Assembly: GCA_009663005.1 (NCBI GenBank)
Contig: CM018904.1
Span: 4,736,013-4,746,012, forward strand
DNA from: Actinidia chinensis
Lineage: Eukaryota > Streptophyta > Magnoliopsida > Ericales > Actinidiaceae
Direction: 5' to 3'
DNA: 10,000 bases
Shown here piece by piece: positions 1-7,555 of this stretch. The notes under the pieces were generated by a model. It was not told the DNA's origin and ran no database searches. It worked only from the letters and a program-made list of their open reading frames with translations. The translations under genes were made by a program, and so were the position numbers. Every line of letters starts with the position of its first letter. Position 1 is the stretch's first letter.

Positions 1-2
1 TT

Positions 3-183
3 TTGGGGAAAGTTATTCGCAACACTAAGGACCCCGCTGATGAAAATCTTAGTCCTAATTAGGAAGGTCCATACAGGATAACTAAGCTCGCAGGAAAATG
101 AGCCTATCATCTAGAGGATCTCGAAGGAAAGCAAATCCCAAGACCTTGGAATTCCTAACAACTTAAAAAAATACTATCAATAA
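3..183 (+). pseudogene. C-terminus of Ty3/gypsy pol (integrase GPY/F region), decayed
   Basis: Reading from base 3 gives the tail of a plant gypsy integrase. A D-P-A-D segment is followed by an E-G-P-Y-R-I motif (the GPY/F module that ends many gypsy integrases), then A-Y-H-L-E-D-L-E-G-K and a P-R-P-W-N-S block near the natural end. The frame is broken three ways. A TAG at 60-62 sits where this family usually has Trp, and a TGA at 99-101 sits where it usually has Gly; both fit G-to-A or G-to-T decay. One extra base at about 156 shifts the frame so that the family-like ending and a TAA at 181-183 lie in the next frame. In the intact element this domain helps the integrase bind DNA. The upstream pol domains are outside the window. 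The family assignment is confident at Ty3/gypsy level and moderate for Tat/Retand. Confidence 0.85.
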
Positions 184-219
184 AATATGAATCTCTAAAC
201 CGAGTTTGTAAATATTTCA

Positions 220-224
220 GTTAC
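220..224 (+). repeat. Left target-site duplication GTTAC of the solo LTR
   Basis: GTTAC stands directly before the LTR start TGTGAGATCC. It is repeated exactly at 2248-2252, directly after the LTR end. Five bases is the usual duplication length for Ty3/gypsy integrases. Confidence 0.75.
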
Positions 225-494
225 TGTGAGATCCTAAACCCTAAATCTCATAATTAGTTTACCTTCATGCATATTTATATAATAATTTTGTTAATTAGTG
301 TAGTTTACTGAGGTGATATTATTAAAAGTTATAGGGTGAAATCGTGAATAGTTAACCTAGACTGGGATTAAATTGAAAGACTTAAAAACTTTTGTGATAA
401 ATCAAGGAAGACATCAAAGTTGGAGGAAAAAAGTGTAATTTTAGAAAATAAAATGGGTATGTGTGTAAGTGCATGGGGTGCACGTGTGCGTGTG

Positions 495-655
495 AGGAGT
501 GAGAGAGCTTCAGCTCTCACGAAAGAACGAAACCAAAAACGAAACCAAACAGAAGAAAGAGGAAAGAAGAACAGAGAAACCAAGAGGAGAGAAAGAAAGG
601 AGAAACCGAGAAGAGAGAAAGAGAGGAAGACCGAGAGAGAGAGGGGGCAGAGAAT
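495..655 (+). repeat. Purine-rich (GA/GAA) low-complexity tract within the solo LTR
   Basis: The + strand here is almost pure A and G, with AGAGAGAAAG-type runs and a GAGAGAGAGAGGGGG end. It produces overlapping open stretches on both strands that are rich in Arg/Glu/Lys or in Ser/Phe/Leu. That is what low-complexity purine sequence yields in any frame, so I do not call a protein. In plant LTRs such tracts often lie in the transcribed leader part; that placement is an inference. Confidence 0.6.
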
Positions 656-1626
656 CCCATTTTTGTTATTGGCAAAACCACCCTTTTGAGAGGTAACCAT
701 TGCAACCAAACTTTTCTCTCTCGTTTATGTATGTGTGTGTGAGTATTTGGATGGGTTCCAAACCCCTGTTTTTTCCTTTGTCTCTGTTTTGTTGTTATTT
801 CATGCTGGTTAAAATAGCTTTGGCAAATTTTACTAAACTTTCAGTGGTTTCATGGCCATGAAGCCAAAATAAAGCCTAAATTGTTGTTGTTTAACAAACA
901 ATAATAAAGAGAGGGAGAAGAAACATAAAAAAAGGGGAAAAACAAAGAAATAGAAAAATGGGTCTTCAAGTTGTGGGGAATTGACTGGCTGAATCGCAGC
1001 TTTTGGCTGTGGATTAATGGCTGCCCAGAACTGGAAATAATCCAGTGTGGGCGCGCCATAAACATCGTCATGTACCTAGTTCGTAATTAGTCAATGAGAT
1101 GAGTTTTGAGTCGGGTAATAGTGTCGTTTATGGTTTTAGTGTTCTGAAACCAATGGTAGGGTCTGTTTAGCATAATTTCAAAGTTAAAATGATGTATTAC
1201 AAAAGTGATAACGATAGTAATAATGGAGCGCGTTTGGTGACAATCGACGGTGAAAACTTGTTCCAATGCCTTAAAATTTTAATAGAGTGTACCGACATGA
1301 TTTATGATAATCAATGGATTAAATTATTATATTATAGGACTTGAGTTGATACATCGTACTTGTGCACTGATAAATGGTGATAACATGAGCTAAGGAAGGA
1401 GAAGGGCCCCTTCAAGGCCAACTTAGCGTGACTGACTACGGTGGGAGTGCGGTGACAGGTGAAAAAAAATAAAAATATGATAATCTTATTCATAGTGAAT
1501 TGCTTATATTATTACGATTGAGATACTGATCTATTTATGAGGTGATCATATAGGAGGGGATTCTAAATGAGGTGATGTGACATGCATATCATTTATGTTG
1601 TGTGTGCATTGCATAAGAAAAGTTAA

Positions 1627-1684
1627 CCACGGTGGGGTTAACTAAGGCTTAGTCAAGGTGGACTAGCTAGGGGGCCACGGTGGG
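1627..1684 (+). repeat. Repeated CCACGGTGGG motif within the solo LTR
   Basis: CCACGGTGGG occurs at 1627-1636 and again at 1675-1684, 48 bases apart, and a related ACGGTGGGAG lies near 1438. The motif is partly palindromic (CCACGGTGG reads nearly the same on both strands). It is a GC-rich island in an AT-rich LTR. Its function is unknown. Confidence 0.45.
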
Positions 1685-2247
1685 CCTTCCTTGATAACGA
1701 GCGTCGATATTTGGGCCAACGTTATTAACACTTGCGCGCACATGTGGGTGATGCATTTCTCATTGATGCACTCTATTTCGGGATATTTTTGGTGGATGTT
1801 TATACTTATTCATTCTTTATAGTATGATATCATTGTGGCATGTTGATTATTAGCTCACACCCACACAGACCTTTTTGGCAGGTGAGGTGATAAAGTTAGT
1901 TGTCTGGTCACTGTGGTCGTGACCTTAGACGTGGAGACTTTCCTGGCGTGGATGATTGTCGATGGCAGGACTTGGGATAGTTCTCGCATTTGTACACTTT
2001 GTTTTGTTTTGAGTTGGCTGTGTATATGTGGTTATTTTTTATACAGAGTGTGTATATTTCAAGTTCAGGGTATGTATATATGTTACTTTATGGATTTGAT
2101 TTTGGTTTAATTATTATGAATGAGTATTGAGGTACTCCTGGATCTGTTAAGTATATGGTGAATATCGGTGTCGTTCGCAGGCATGGCCCCTGTGCGATAC
2201 ATCCCGCCTAATTAGATTAATTATGTTGATTTAGGTTGGGTGTGATA

Positions 2248-2252
2248 GTTAC
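2248..2252 (+). repeat. Right target-site duplication GTTAC of the solo LTR
   Basis: This is an exact copy of GTTAC at 220-224. It abuts the last base of the LTR, which fixes the right boundary at 2247. Confidence 0.75.
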
Positions 2253-3527
2253 ACTTCTAAAGAATTATTGTCAAAAAATCTGTTTGCAAGCATGATCAAA
2301 ACTATATACTTTCCTTATTACGAAAAGCAATCTGACCATGTAAAAGACTTGGTCTAAAAACTGTCAAAAGTAACCTTTATCTCGGTCAATACAAAACTAA
2401 TATTTTTTATAAAAAAAACAAGACTAGTCACCGAGTTAATTGAACATAAGTTTTGAATAGCATAACTAGTCACTAAATTACTTAAGCATGAGCTTGAGAT
2501 GTCTTGAAAAACGCGAGGCTAACCATAGAATCGATCAAAAAGGGTTTTGAGGCACTACAAGATGAGGTCAAAGAAAAGCTACACTTACGCTATGAACTTG
2601 CAAAAACAACAAATTTTCGCTAAGGCATGACCAAAACTTGTCTGAACGAGTTGCAACAAGTCAAAAGAGTACCTTGTGCTAAGACTTTGTCAAATAGCTA
2701 CAACATTGGGGAGAGTTAGCCAGACCCCCCACGGGTCCTAAACTCTAACCCACAAGGTTTATTTGCATTATTTAGCAGACATTTGGGAAGAGTTAGCCGA
2801 ACTCTACGTGAGTTCCGAGTTTTGTCCCACAAGGCTTACCAATGTTCACTTAGCAGACATTAGGAACCATCAGCTGAGCTTGGTGCCCTAGAGTACATAC
2901 ATAACAAAACGCCCTGTAATATTGCATATTTTGCTAAGGCATGGGTCTGCTCAGCCGATCTGAATAAAGTTACAATAGAAACTACATCTATACCATGGAA
3001 TGCAGACAACATTTATCTTCCAAGGTTGAAGAAAGCCAAAGGAAAAGTAAAAATGAGAAGGAAATGAGAAAAACATCTTATATTCAACAAAAAGAGGGGT
3101 TCTTTATAAGATCGTTCAAATACTAAAAGAAGATGTGCAACAAAGCGCATTACGGCTCAGGGTGGATGCCTTGAACTACATCTCCCTTGCCTCCTCTAGC
3201 TATTCCCCCTACTGCAGCACCGCCAAGCTCAACACCTTTGACCACAACGTCCTCCTCACTACCCTCTTTGGCTAGCTAGTTCATATACTCTTCCTTATTG
3301 AAAGCCAAGAAGAATGAGGGGCGAGTAAGGCTCAGGTGAATCTAAAAGCTCAACCTTGGGGGCAGCTTCAGTCCACACTGGATGGTCCATAGAGATGCCG
3401 AGCTTAGTAAGACAGGCGAGCCGAGACAAAGTTTGGCTACCTACCTGTGGTAGTTATCACCAGCTCGGCTGATGCCCTAGTTGAATACCCATTCAAAAAT
3501 AGGGCCACAAGCGACCTTTTGGAGCTT
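2253..3527 (+). other. Non-coding 3' region of the Tat-like element
   Basis: This stretch continues the interrupted gypsy element after the solo LTR. I see no convincing open reading frame on either strand. It has scattered GCCGAG / CTCGGCT words (for example near 2944-2963, 3400-3425 and 3463-3472) and a repeated GCTAAGGCATG (2619-2629 and 2933-2943). A set of degenerate tandem units lies at 2703-2934. A purine block CCTTGGGGGCAG near 3354-3365 resembles a polypurine tract but is not followed by recognisable LTR sequence. Extra open reading frames, sense or antisense, are known here in some Tat elements; if one existed it is now too decayed to recognise. Confidence 0.45.
2703..2934 (+). repeat. 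Three degenerate tandem units of about 76-78 bp
   Basis: Units begin with ACATT at 2703, 2779 and 2857. The first two share ACATT-GGG-AGAGTTAGCC near the start and CCCACAAGG-TT further on. The end of each leads through TTAGCAGACATT into the next unit. The third unit is much more diverged (ACATTAGGAACCATCAGCTGAGC). Tandem repeats in the 3' untranslated region are common in Tat-lineage elements, which supports the parent assignment. Confidence 0.55.
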
Positions 3528-3638
3528 TGATGAATACAGGTAAAATTGTTAAGTGTAAGATGTTCGATTTAATTATTCGGTTATTCGTCATTTTAAGTGT
3601 AAAATGTTCGATTTGATGAATGTAGGTAAAATTGTTAA
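3528..3638 (+). repeat. Nested direct duplications in A-B-x-B'-A' order
   Basis: Segment A, TGATGAATnnAGGTAAAATTG, occurs at 3528 and again at 3614, 86 bases apart. Segment B, TTAAGTGTAAnATGTTCGATTT, occurs at 3549-3570 and 3593-3614, 44 bases apart. The 22 bases between the B copies contain TTATTCGGTTATTCG, itself a short tandem repeat. All copies are in the same orientation, so this reflects stepwise direct duplication rather than a foldback. Confidence 0.65.
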
Positions 3639-3769
3639 ATAATGGCGTGCACGTGTTCTGAGGAAGATTGATGACATTGAGGAGTTCAAAAGACGGTTAA
3701 AGAAGTCCTGAGGAAAGAGAGAAGATAGGAGAGACCAAATGAGCGAAAAGCTATAGAAAACCAGAACGT

Positions 3770-3945
3770 GTATCGGTACCAGGATAAAGGAGGTACCGGT
3801 AGCCACATGGTACAAGTATAGTCTTGCTCTTAGTACCAGTATCAGTACCCCAAGATCAGTTCACTTTTGTATCAGTACCTCCTTAAAGGTGGTATTGTTA
3901 TCCCGATGTACCAGTATAGCCAAAAAGGTGGTACTGATAGAGTTT
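3770..3945 (+). promoter_or_regulatory. Cluster of GTATCnGTACC-type motifs (putative U3 enhancer array)
   Basis: Variants of one word recur in both orientations: GTATCGGTACC (3770-3780), GGTACCGGTAGC (3792-3803), AGTACCAGTATCAGTACC (about 3832-3849), GTATCAGTACC (about 3869-3879), GTACCAGTATAG near 3909 and GGTGGTACTGATAG near 3927. AAGGAGGTAC (3787-3796) and GTACCTCCTT (3875-3884) are exact inverted copies. Such arrays about 100-250 bases upstream of a TATA box look like the enhancer part of an LTR U3. The binding protein is not known. Confidence 0.5.
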
Positions 3946-4018
3946 TTTGTAGAGGAAGGATAAATTGACAATATTGTCCTTAACGACGAGGGTATTGTTA
4001 TAATTTAATTTAGGTCGG

Positions 4019-4046
4019 CTAATCCACCTATAAATAGGTAGATTAG
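4019..4046 (+). promoter_or_regulatory. TATA box (4029-4036) in the loop of a 12-bp inverted repeat
   Basis: CTAATCCACCTA (4019-4030) pairs with TAGGTAGATTAG (4035-4046) at 11 of 12 positions, around the loop TAAA. Loop and stem ends together spell TATAAATA at 4029-4036, a good plant TATA box. If it is active, transcription would start about 25-35 bases downstream, near 4055-4070, on the + strand. As the symmetry is nearly complete, either direction is conceivable. Confidence 0.55.
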
Positions 4047-4713
4047 TTGTGCTTAAAGGAGAATTTTTTTAATCATTTGCTTAGTTCAAAAGTTGGTTAA
4101 TTTAGATGAGAGCTTCTCTTTATAATTTTTTCTCTTTTGTTCTTGAGTCAAATCTCAAATTCCAAGTCCAATTGTAATCCGAATTGAGTTCTATTTGAAG
4201 ATTTACTTTAGTTACGAGTTCTATACAAGTGTTTATGATCAATTGAAGGTTTTGCTTTCCAATTCTCATACTTGTTCTTTAGAAGCTTTTGTTCTTGAGT
4301 TCTAGGATTTACGAGTAATTGTTTTGTTTGATTCCAAATTCCTCTTGGAGAAAGATGACTAGTAGTTAGATTGTTAGTAATTTCAATTTGATTTTGTATC
4401 TTGATTATGTTTTTCATGTTTTCTGTCATGTTGTTGTGATTTGCATAATGTGCTTTTGGGGCTAGATTTCTTAGGTTGGTTCAAGGTGAAATTTTAAGTT
4501 ATGATCTAGTTATGCTCGAAATCGTTCTCTTGCACTAGATTTTATATAATATTAATTGATTTTTAGTGAATTTTTGGTCAAAATTGAGGATTCTATATAC
4601 TCAAGTAAAGATGATATCTTTGTGTTGATTCTCACAAGTTAGGCTTTTTCCCTTGCATTATGTGTTTGTGTAAATGTTTATTCCAAGTACTTATACTAAA
4701 ATTATACGCATCA

Positions 4714-5442
4714 AGACAACTTGTGGTAATTGACATGTTTCTCTCACTTGATCTTAAGTCCCTTGCATCCAAGGTATTTGATGTAATAGTTAAAAGCCAA
4801 CGCAATTTATTGATATAACTTTTAAGTGTTTTATTGATCTCATCGCTCTATTTTTTGACTAAAGTCACAATTCCCGTGATTAGTTAGTTGTGTAGTCAAA
4901 GAAAGAAGCAGTTAGACATTGTAGGTTGTAATTGACATGGATCCACTACGTTAATTCTTGTTACAAGTTTTTTTTATATTCATTCTCACACATTACTTGG
5001 ACTTTTGACCATTTCAACTACATTCCACTCTTTGTCACCTATCATTGATGCTCACATGCCACTAACTTAAGCTATAGCTAGAGCCTCATGGAGATGATCT
5101 TGATACTTATCAAGTTTTAATGCTACTCCGATTCTACCTTATCTAACTCTACGCTTGGAACTTGATTTGGTTGTTTAACATAGGATTGTAAAAGGGCAAT
5201 CAGGGGGAAAAAGAATAAATTTTCTTTATGAAGCATCTCGAACCCGTTTGCTACCCAAATAAAACTTATCGGGAAACAACCTAATAAGTCCTAACATCGC
5301 AACAATGACAACAACAATGGCCAATACCTTATATCTAATTGCAAAAAATGGCAGTTGAAATCCATTTAGAATCCCAGGTCGAATCCAAGAAGCGTCCGGG
5401 CAAAGTCATAAGAAGAGCTTTCAGGCGATCCAACCTATAGCC
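4714..5442. other. Non-coding AT-rich stretch, probably transposon-derived
   Basis: I see no gene on either strand and no clear terminal repeats here. The phrase GT-GTAATTGACATG recurs near 4722-4736 and 4924-4938. The last part (from about 5380) runs into the polypurine tract of the Tat-like element, so it probably belongs to that element. Where the LTR-like insertion ends within this stretch cannot be fixed by eye. Confidence 0.4.
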
Positions 5443-5451
5443 AAACCACCC

Positions 5452-5466
5452 AAAAGTTGGGGGCAG
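5452..5466 (+). promoter_or_regulatory. Polypurine tract of the Tat-like element
   Basis: AAAAGTTGGGGGCAG stands directly before the inferred LTR start. A run of G after a short A-rich stretch, ending just before the 3' LTR, is where plus-strand DNA synthesis is primed in LTR retrotransposons. The similar TTGGGGGCAG-type sequence in plant Tat elements is recalled from general knowledge. Confidence 0.55.
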
Positions 5467-5617
5467 TTAGAGGGGAAACTGAGTAAACACTTACGCAATA
5501 TTTAAGAAGCCAAATATGAGTGGAGCATGCCAAGATGGACACAACTCGAACCACTAGAGCCAAAATAGGATCCAAATACAGATCAACCAGACTAGTAACT
5601 CTAAATTGTCGAGCTAT

Positions 5618-5783
5618 CCCAAAAATATGGGACCAAAGAGGGATTAATAGTAAATTCAATTTAGTATGCCGAACTGGAGAGCTCTGAACTATTGAACTAA
5701 CCCACAAATGTGGAACAAGACAAGAATATGAGCAAAGTCAATTCAGTATGTTGAACTGGAGGAGCACTTGTCAGGGTCAATAG
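5618..5783 (+). repeat. Two tandem units of about 83 bp in U3 of the 3' LTR
   Basis: Units start CCCAAAAATATGGGACCA at 5618 and CCCACAAATGTGGAACAA at 5701. Within them, TCAATTTAGTATGCCGAACTGGAG (5656-5679) matches 5738-5761 at 21 of 24 positions. Duplicated blocks upstream of an LTR promoter are a common enhancer arrangement; activity here is not shown. Confidence 0.6.
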
Positions 5784-6007
5784 TCAAGAAAAGTCATATA
5801 TATGGTAGCACGCTGACAAACATTGCTGAAAGGACAATCAAGTCCCACTAAAGCTTGCAAAATCAAGTAGCATACGATACAAAAGACCTGAAAGGCTCTA
5901 ATACCATACAAATTCAGAAGTTTAGCCACACTAGACAGTGTATTGATAGTTGTAATAACAACAGTACAAACTATTTGGGGAGTGGGCATAAGATGCCCTA
6001 AAATCAA

Positions 6008-6015
6008 TATAAATA
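6008..6015 (+). promoter_or_regulatory. TATA box of the 3' LTR
   Basis: TATAAATA is followed by CCCATCAGGGAAGGA. It lies about 540 bases into the LTR and 225 bases downstream of the repeated U3 units, which is a normal promoter position. Being in a 3' LTR, it could drive transcription outward into the sequence after 6289. Confidence 0.55.
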
Positions 6016-6289
6016 CCCATCAGGGAAGGAAGCTGATTTATGGACAATACTCCCAACACTTGGACACTTCACACCAGAGGGTTGAGCTCATTTTTTCTAT
6101 TTGTCTCTCTCAAAAATCCCTAACTGCTTAAGCATCAGAGTGTTTTTCGATCACCCAACCAAGCAGTATTCGGTGTTGGTTTGTGGTTGTAGGAATAGGG
6201 AGCGAAGTTGCGTCCATATCAACTCAATTTGTAAGAAACTCAGTCAATTATGTTCATCAAATCGAGGGTCCAAGATTTTTTCCCTCACA

Positions 6290-6480
6290 TTGCGCATCTT
6301 CTTCTCCATTGATTCCAAACTCCATGGGAGCATCTCTTTCACGACCCCATCTTAATCTGTAGAGAGAGAGAGATTGATGGATGATGGTGGTAATCGTAGC
6401 AGTGGGTGGGTGGCGGTGATTGCAGAGATGCGGTGGTCAGTGTTGTATGAAGTTGATTTGGGAGAATTAATTTGTTGTGT
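6290..6480 (-). pseudogene. Possible host gene 5' leader and first codons, cut by the retrotransposon
   Basis: Read on the - strand from 6480 down, this is C/T-rich, leader-like sequence (CACCGCCACCCACCCACTG), then a TCTCTCTCTCTCT run ending in ACAG at 6360-6357, which looks like a 3' splice site or a CT-rich leader. The sequence after it is open from 6355 to the LTR edge. It contains an ATG at 6325-6323 with G at +4, followed by 12 codons (MEFGINGEEDAQ) before the LTR begins at 6289. The frame then meets a stop about ten codons inside the LTR. An earlier ATG at 6351 opens a three-codon frame only. The acidic, unbiased composition is gene-like, but the piece is too short to name a family. It may equally be chance or an unrecognised repeat. 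Confidence 0.3.
6357..6374 (+). repeat. Short GA microsatellite
   Basis: CTGTAGAGAGAGAGAGAT holds about seven GA units. On the - strand it is the TCTCTC tract followed by ACAG discussed in the possible gene fragment at 6290-6480. Confidence 0.6.
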
Positions 6481-6951
6481 AATTTAAGGTGTGAAATTAA
6501 AATGAAAAAATATAGATATTATTTAAACAGAGTAGAGACATATTATGAATTATTGTTGGAGAAGGTGTCAAAAAGTAATTCCCTAAAATTAATGAAATGA
6601 GTTCCTTTTAAATTTATTTTTATAATTCAAACTGTTAATATTATAGAGGTCATTGAGCTGATTATCTATGAAAAATCAGATTGATCGAGTATCAGTAATT
6701 GCATGATTATTTTAATTATTTGAATATACTATAAGACAAATAATATTTAATTATTTTATACTAATTCCAATCGATTTAATATTTTTACATAGTTGACATG
6801 ATATTTCAATATTTAATTTGGTTAAGCCGCCTCGGTTAAGTAACAATAAAAAATTTTGTTTAATCAAGTTGCGTTTATTTTCACACATCTTCTTAGAAAT
6901 TTGTTACCGTATCTGGCTTCAATCTGAAAGACAGTTCTACACTTTCCATTT
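6481..6951. other. AT-rich intergenic sequence without recognised features
   Basis: I see no open reading frame, terminal repeat or RNA gene. The only local pattern is a short direct repeat GGTTAAG at 6820-6826 and 6834-6840 around GCCGCCTC. Confidence 0.5.
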
Positions 6952-6954
6952 TAA

Positions 6955-7555
6955 GCATTCGTATCAGTCTTACTAAATTTGAACTAAAGTATAATTCAAA
7001 AATTATTAATTCTATTTAACAGTCAGTTTTTAAACACTAACTTTATCAATATATCTCTATTCTAATTTTATTTTATTAAAATATTATTCTTTACTATTTA
7101 TTCATTCTATTCTTAAGAGTTTATTTTCAACTGTCATACTTTTGAAATTATCACATTATTCTAACGGTAATATATTTAAAATTATATTTTTGTAAAATAG
7201 TTATATTTTTTAAACGGTCATATTATTCAAACGGTAGTATTTTTAAAAAGTATATTTTTAAAACATTCATTTTTTTTCAACACATTATTTTTAATTGAAC
7301 GATATAGAATGGAATTGACTAAAATTTAGGAGTTATTGAATACATTAGAATGGGAAGAAGCTAAAAAAATAATGTTAGTAAAATTATGAAGGCAAATTTA
7401 TTTATATTTTATAAACTTTTTAAATAGTGACTAGTTCAATTTAATTAAAGCTTGTACAAATTTATTTTATAAATTATTTTAGTTAATTTGATGTTAACTA
7501 TTTTTGAGATTTTCGTAAGCTAAATTAGCCGAAATAGCTATTAGCCAAGATGCTC
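6955..7555. mobile_element. MITE-like element C, about 600 bp, flanked by TAA
   Basis: The left end GCATTCGTATCAG follows TAA (6952-6954). The right end CCAAGATGCTC is followed by TAA (7556-7558). The right end read in reverse begins GAGCATCTTGG, so both ends carry the GAGCAT-type word, with the first GA lost on the left. A 3-bp TWA duplication is typical of PIF/Harbinger elements, so this is probably a non-autonomous member. The interior is very AT-rich, has no coding frame and carries three AACGGT words (near 7162, 7211 and 7229). Its left 50 bases and an ACTTTATCAAT block (7040-7050) match the element at 7937-8163, which supports calling a family. The superfamily is a guess from the TAA. 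Confidence 0.5.

Larger units (their letters stand above)
225..2247 (+). mobile_element. Solo LTR, probably Tekay/Del-type Ty3/gypsy
   Basis: This 2,023-bp block begins TGTGAGATCCTAAACC and ends GGTTGGGTGTGATA. The two ends are imperfect inverted copies: the reverse complement of the end begins TATCACACCCAACC. Perfect 5-bp repeats GTTAC flank it. The final TA in place of the canonical CA is explained by a single C-to-T change. There is no gag or pol on either side that belongs to it, and the left flank is the pol tail of a different gypsy element, so I call it a solo LTR left by recombination between two LTRs. Large size, a CT/GA-rich leader part, a CACACCCACAC block followed by GGCAGGTGAGGTGA near 1857-1889, and a GGTGTGA-type end fit plant Tekay/Del LTRs from memory. 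No coding sequence is credible inside. The orientation rests on the TG start and GGTGTGA-type end and is moderately secure. Confidence 0.72.
3528..4713 (+). mobile_element. LTR-like insertion, family unresolved, boundaries approximate
   Basis: The sequence style changes at about 3528. It begins with a short duplicated region (3528-3638), followed by a U3-like cluster of GTATC/GTACC words (3770-3945), a TATA box in an inverted repeat (4019-4046), and a T-rich downstream part that ends near ACGCATCA at 4713. This is the order expected for an LTR (U3, promoter, R-U5), and the region has no protein-coding frame. ACGCATCA resembles the 3' end of some plant gypsy LTRs from memory. I could not find a matching target-site duplication, a clear TG start or a primer binding site after 4713. 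The right limit could be anywhere between 4713 and about 5400. It could instead be part of the host element's own 3' region. Confidence 0.4.
1..6289 (+). mobile_element. 3' half of a decayed Ty3/gypsy (Tat/Retand-like) retrotransposon
   Basis: I read this as one old LTR retrotransposon entering from the left edge. In order it shows the decayed end of pol (3-183), a long non-coding 3' region, a polypurine tract (about 5452-5466) and a 3' LTR (about 5467-6289). A long untranslated or extra-ORF region between pol and the 3' LTR is a known property of plant Tat-lineage elements, which fits the pol motif style. Two later insertions seem to interrupt it, at 225-2247 and about 3528-4713 (right limit uncertain). 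The 5' LTR, gag and most of pol lie outside the window, so the target-site duplication cannot be checked. That all parts belong to one element is inferred from order and orientation. Confidence 0.6.
5467..6289 (+). mobile_element. 3' LTR of the Tat-like element
   Basis: This roughly 820-bp segment begins TTAGAGGGGAAACTGAG right after the polypurine tract and ends TTTTTTCCCTCACA. The expected TG start would have mutated to TT; the end keeps CA. Inside are U3-type repeats (5618-5783), a TATA box (6008-6015), and about 100 bases further on the CTGCTTAAGCATCAGAGTG block, which resembles the R-U5 region of Tat/Retand LTRs. GTAAGAAACTCAGTCA and a T-rich end follow, also in that style. There is no coding capacity; open frames on either strand here are incidental. 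The left boundary is good to a few bases; the right one depends on the CACA end and the change of sequence character after it. Confidence 0.55.

Noticed and set aside
231..246. Telomere-like CCTAAACCCTAAAT
   Set aside because: Only about two units are present and they lie at the start of the LTR, where CCTAAACCC-type words occur in this LTR class. It is not an interstitial telomere array.
368..709. Open frames on both strands of up to 113 codons
   Set aside because: They arise from the purine-rich tract. The residues are almost only S/L/F on one strand and R/E/K on the other, and nothing resembles a domain.
1913..2110. 65-codon frame in the solo LTR with hydrophobic stretches
   Set aside because: It lies within an LTR that is non-coding by nature, and its hydrophobic look comes from T-rich sequence.
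3354..3365. CCTTGGGGGCAG as the polypurine tract of the Tat-like element
   Set aside because: It is not followed by LTR-like sequence with a promoter, whereas the similar tract at 5452-5466 is.
3588..4429. Antisense open frames of 73-75 codons in the LTR-like block
   Set aside because: Composition follows the T-rich + strand, with no recognisable domain, and the frames run through repeat motifs and the promoter hairpin.
6290..6308. Possible primer binding site after the LTR (TTGCGCATCTTCTTCTCC)
   Set aside because: It resembles the TTGGCGCC-type site only loosely. The pol tail and polypurine tract to the left show this is a 3' LTR, which should have no primer site after it.
5435..6355. Several open frames of 60-90 codons on both strands
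   Set aside because: They overlap each other within the 3' LTR and its edge, follow no conserved motif and cross LTR landmarks such as the TATA box.
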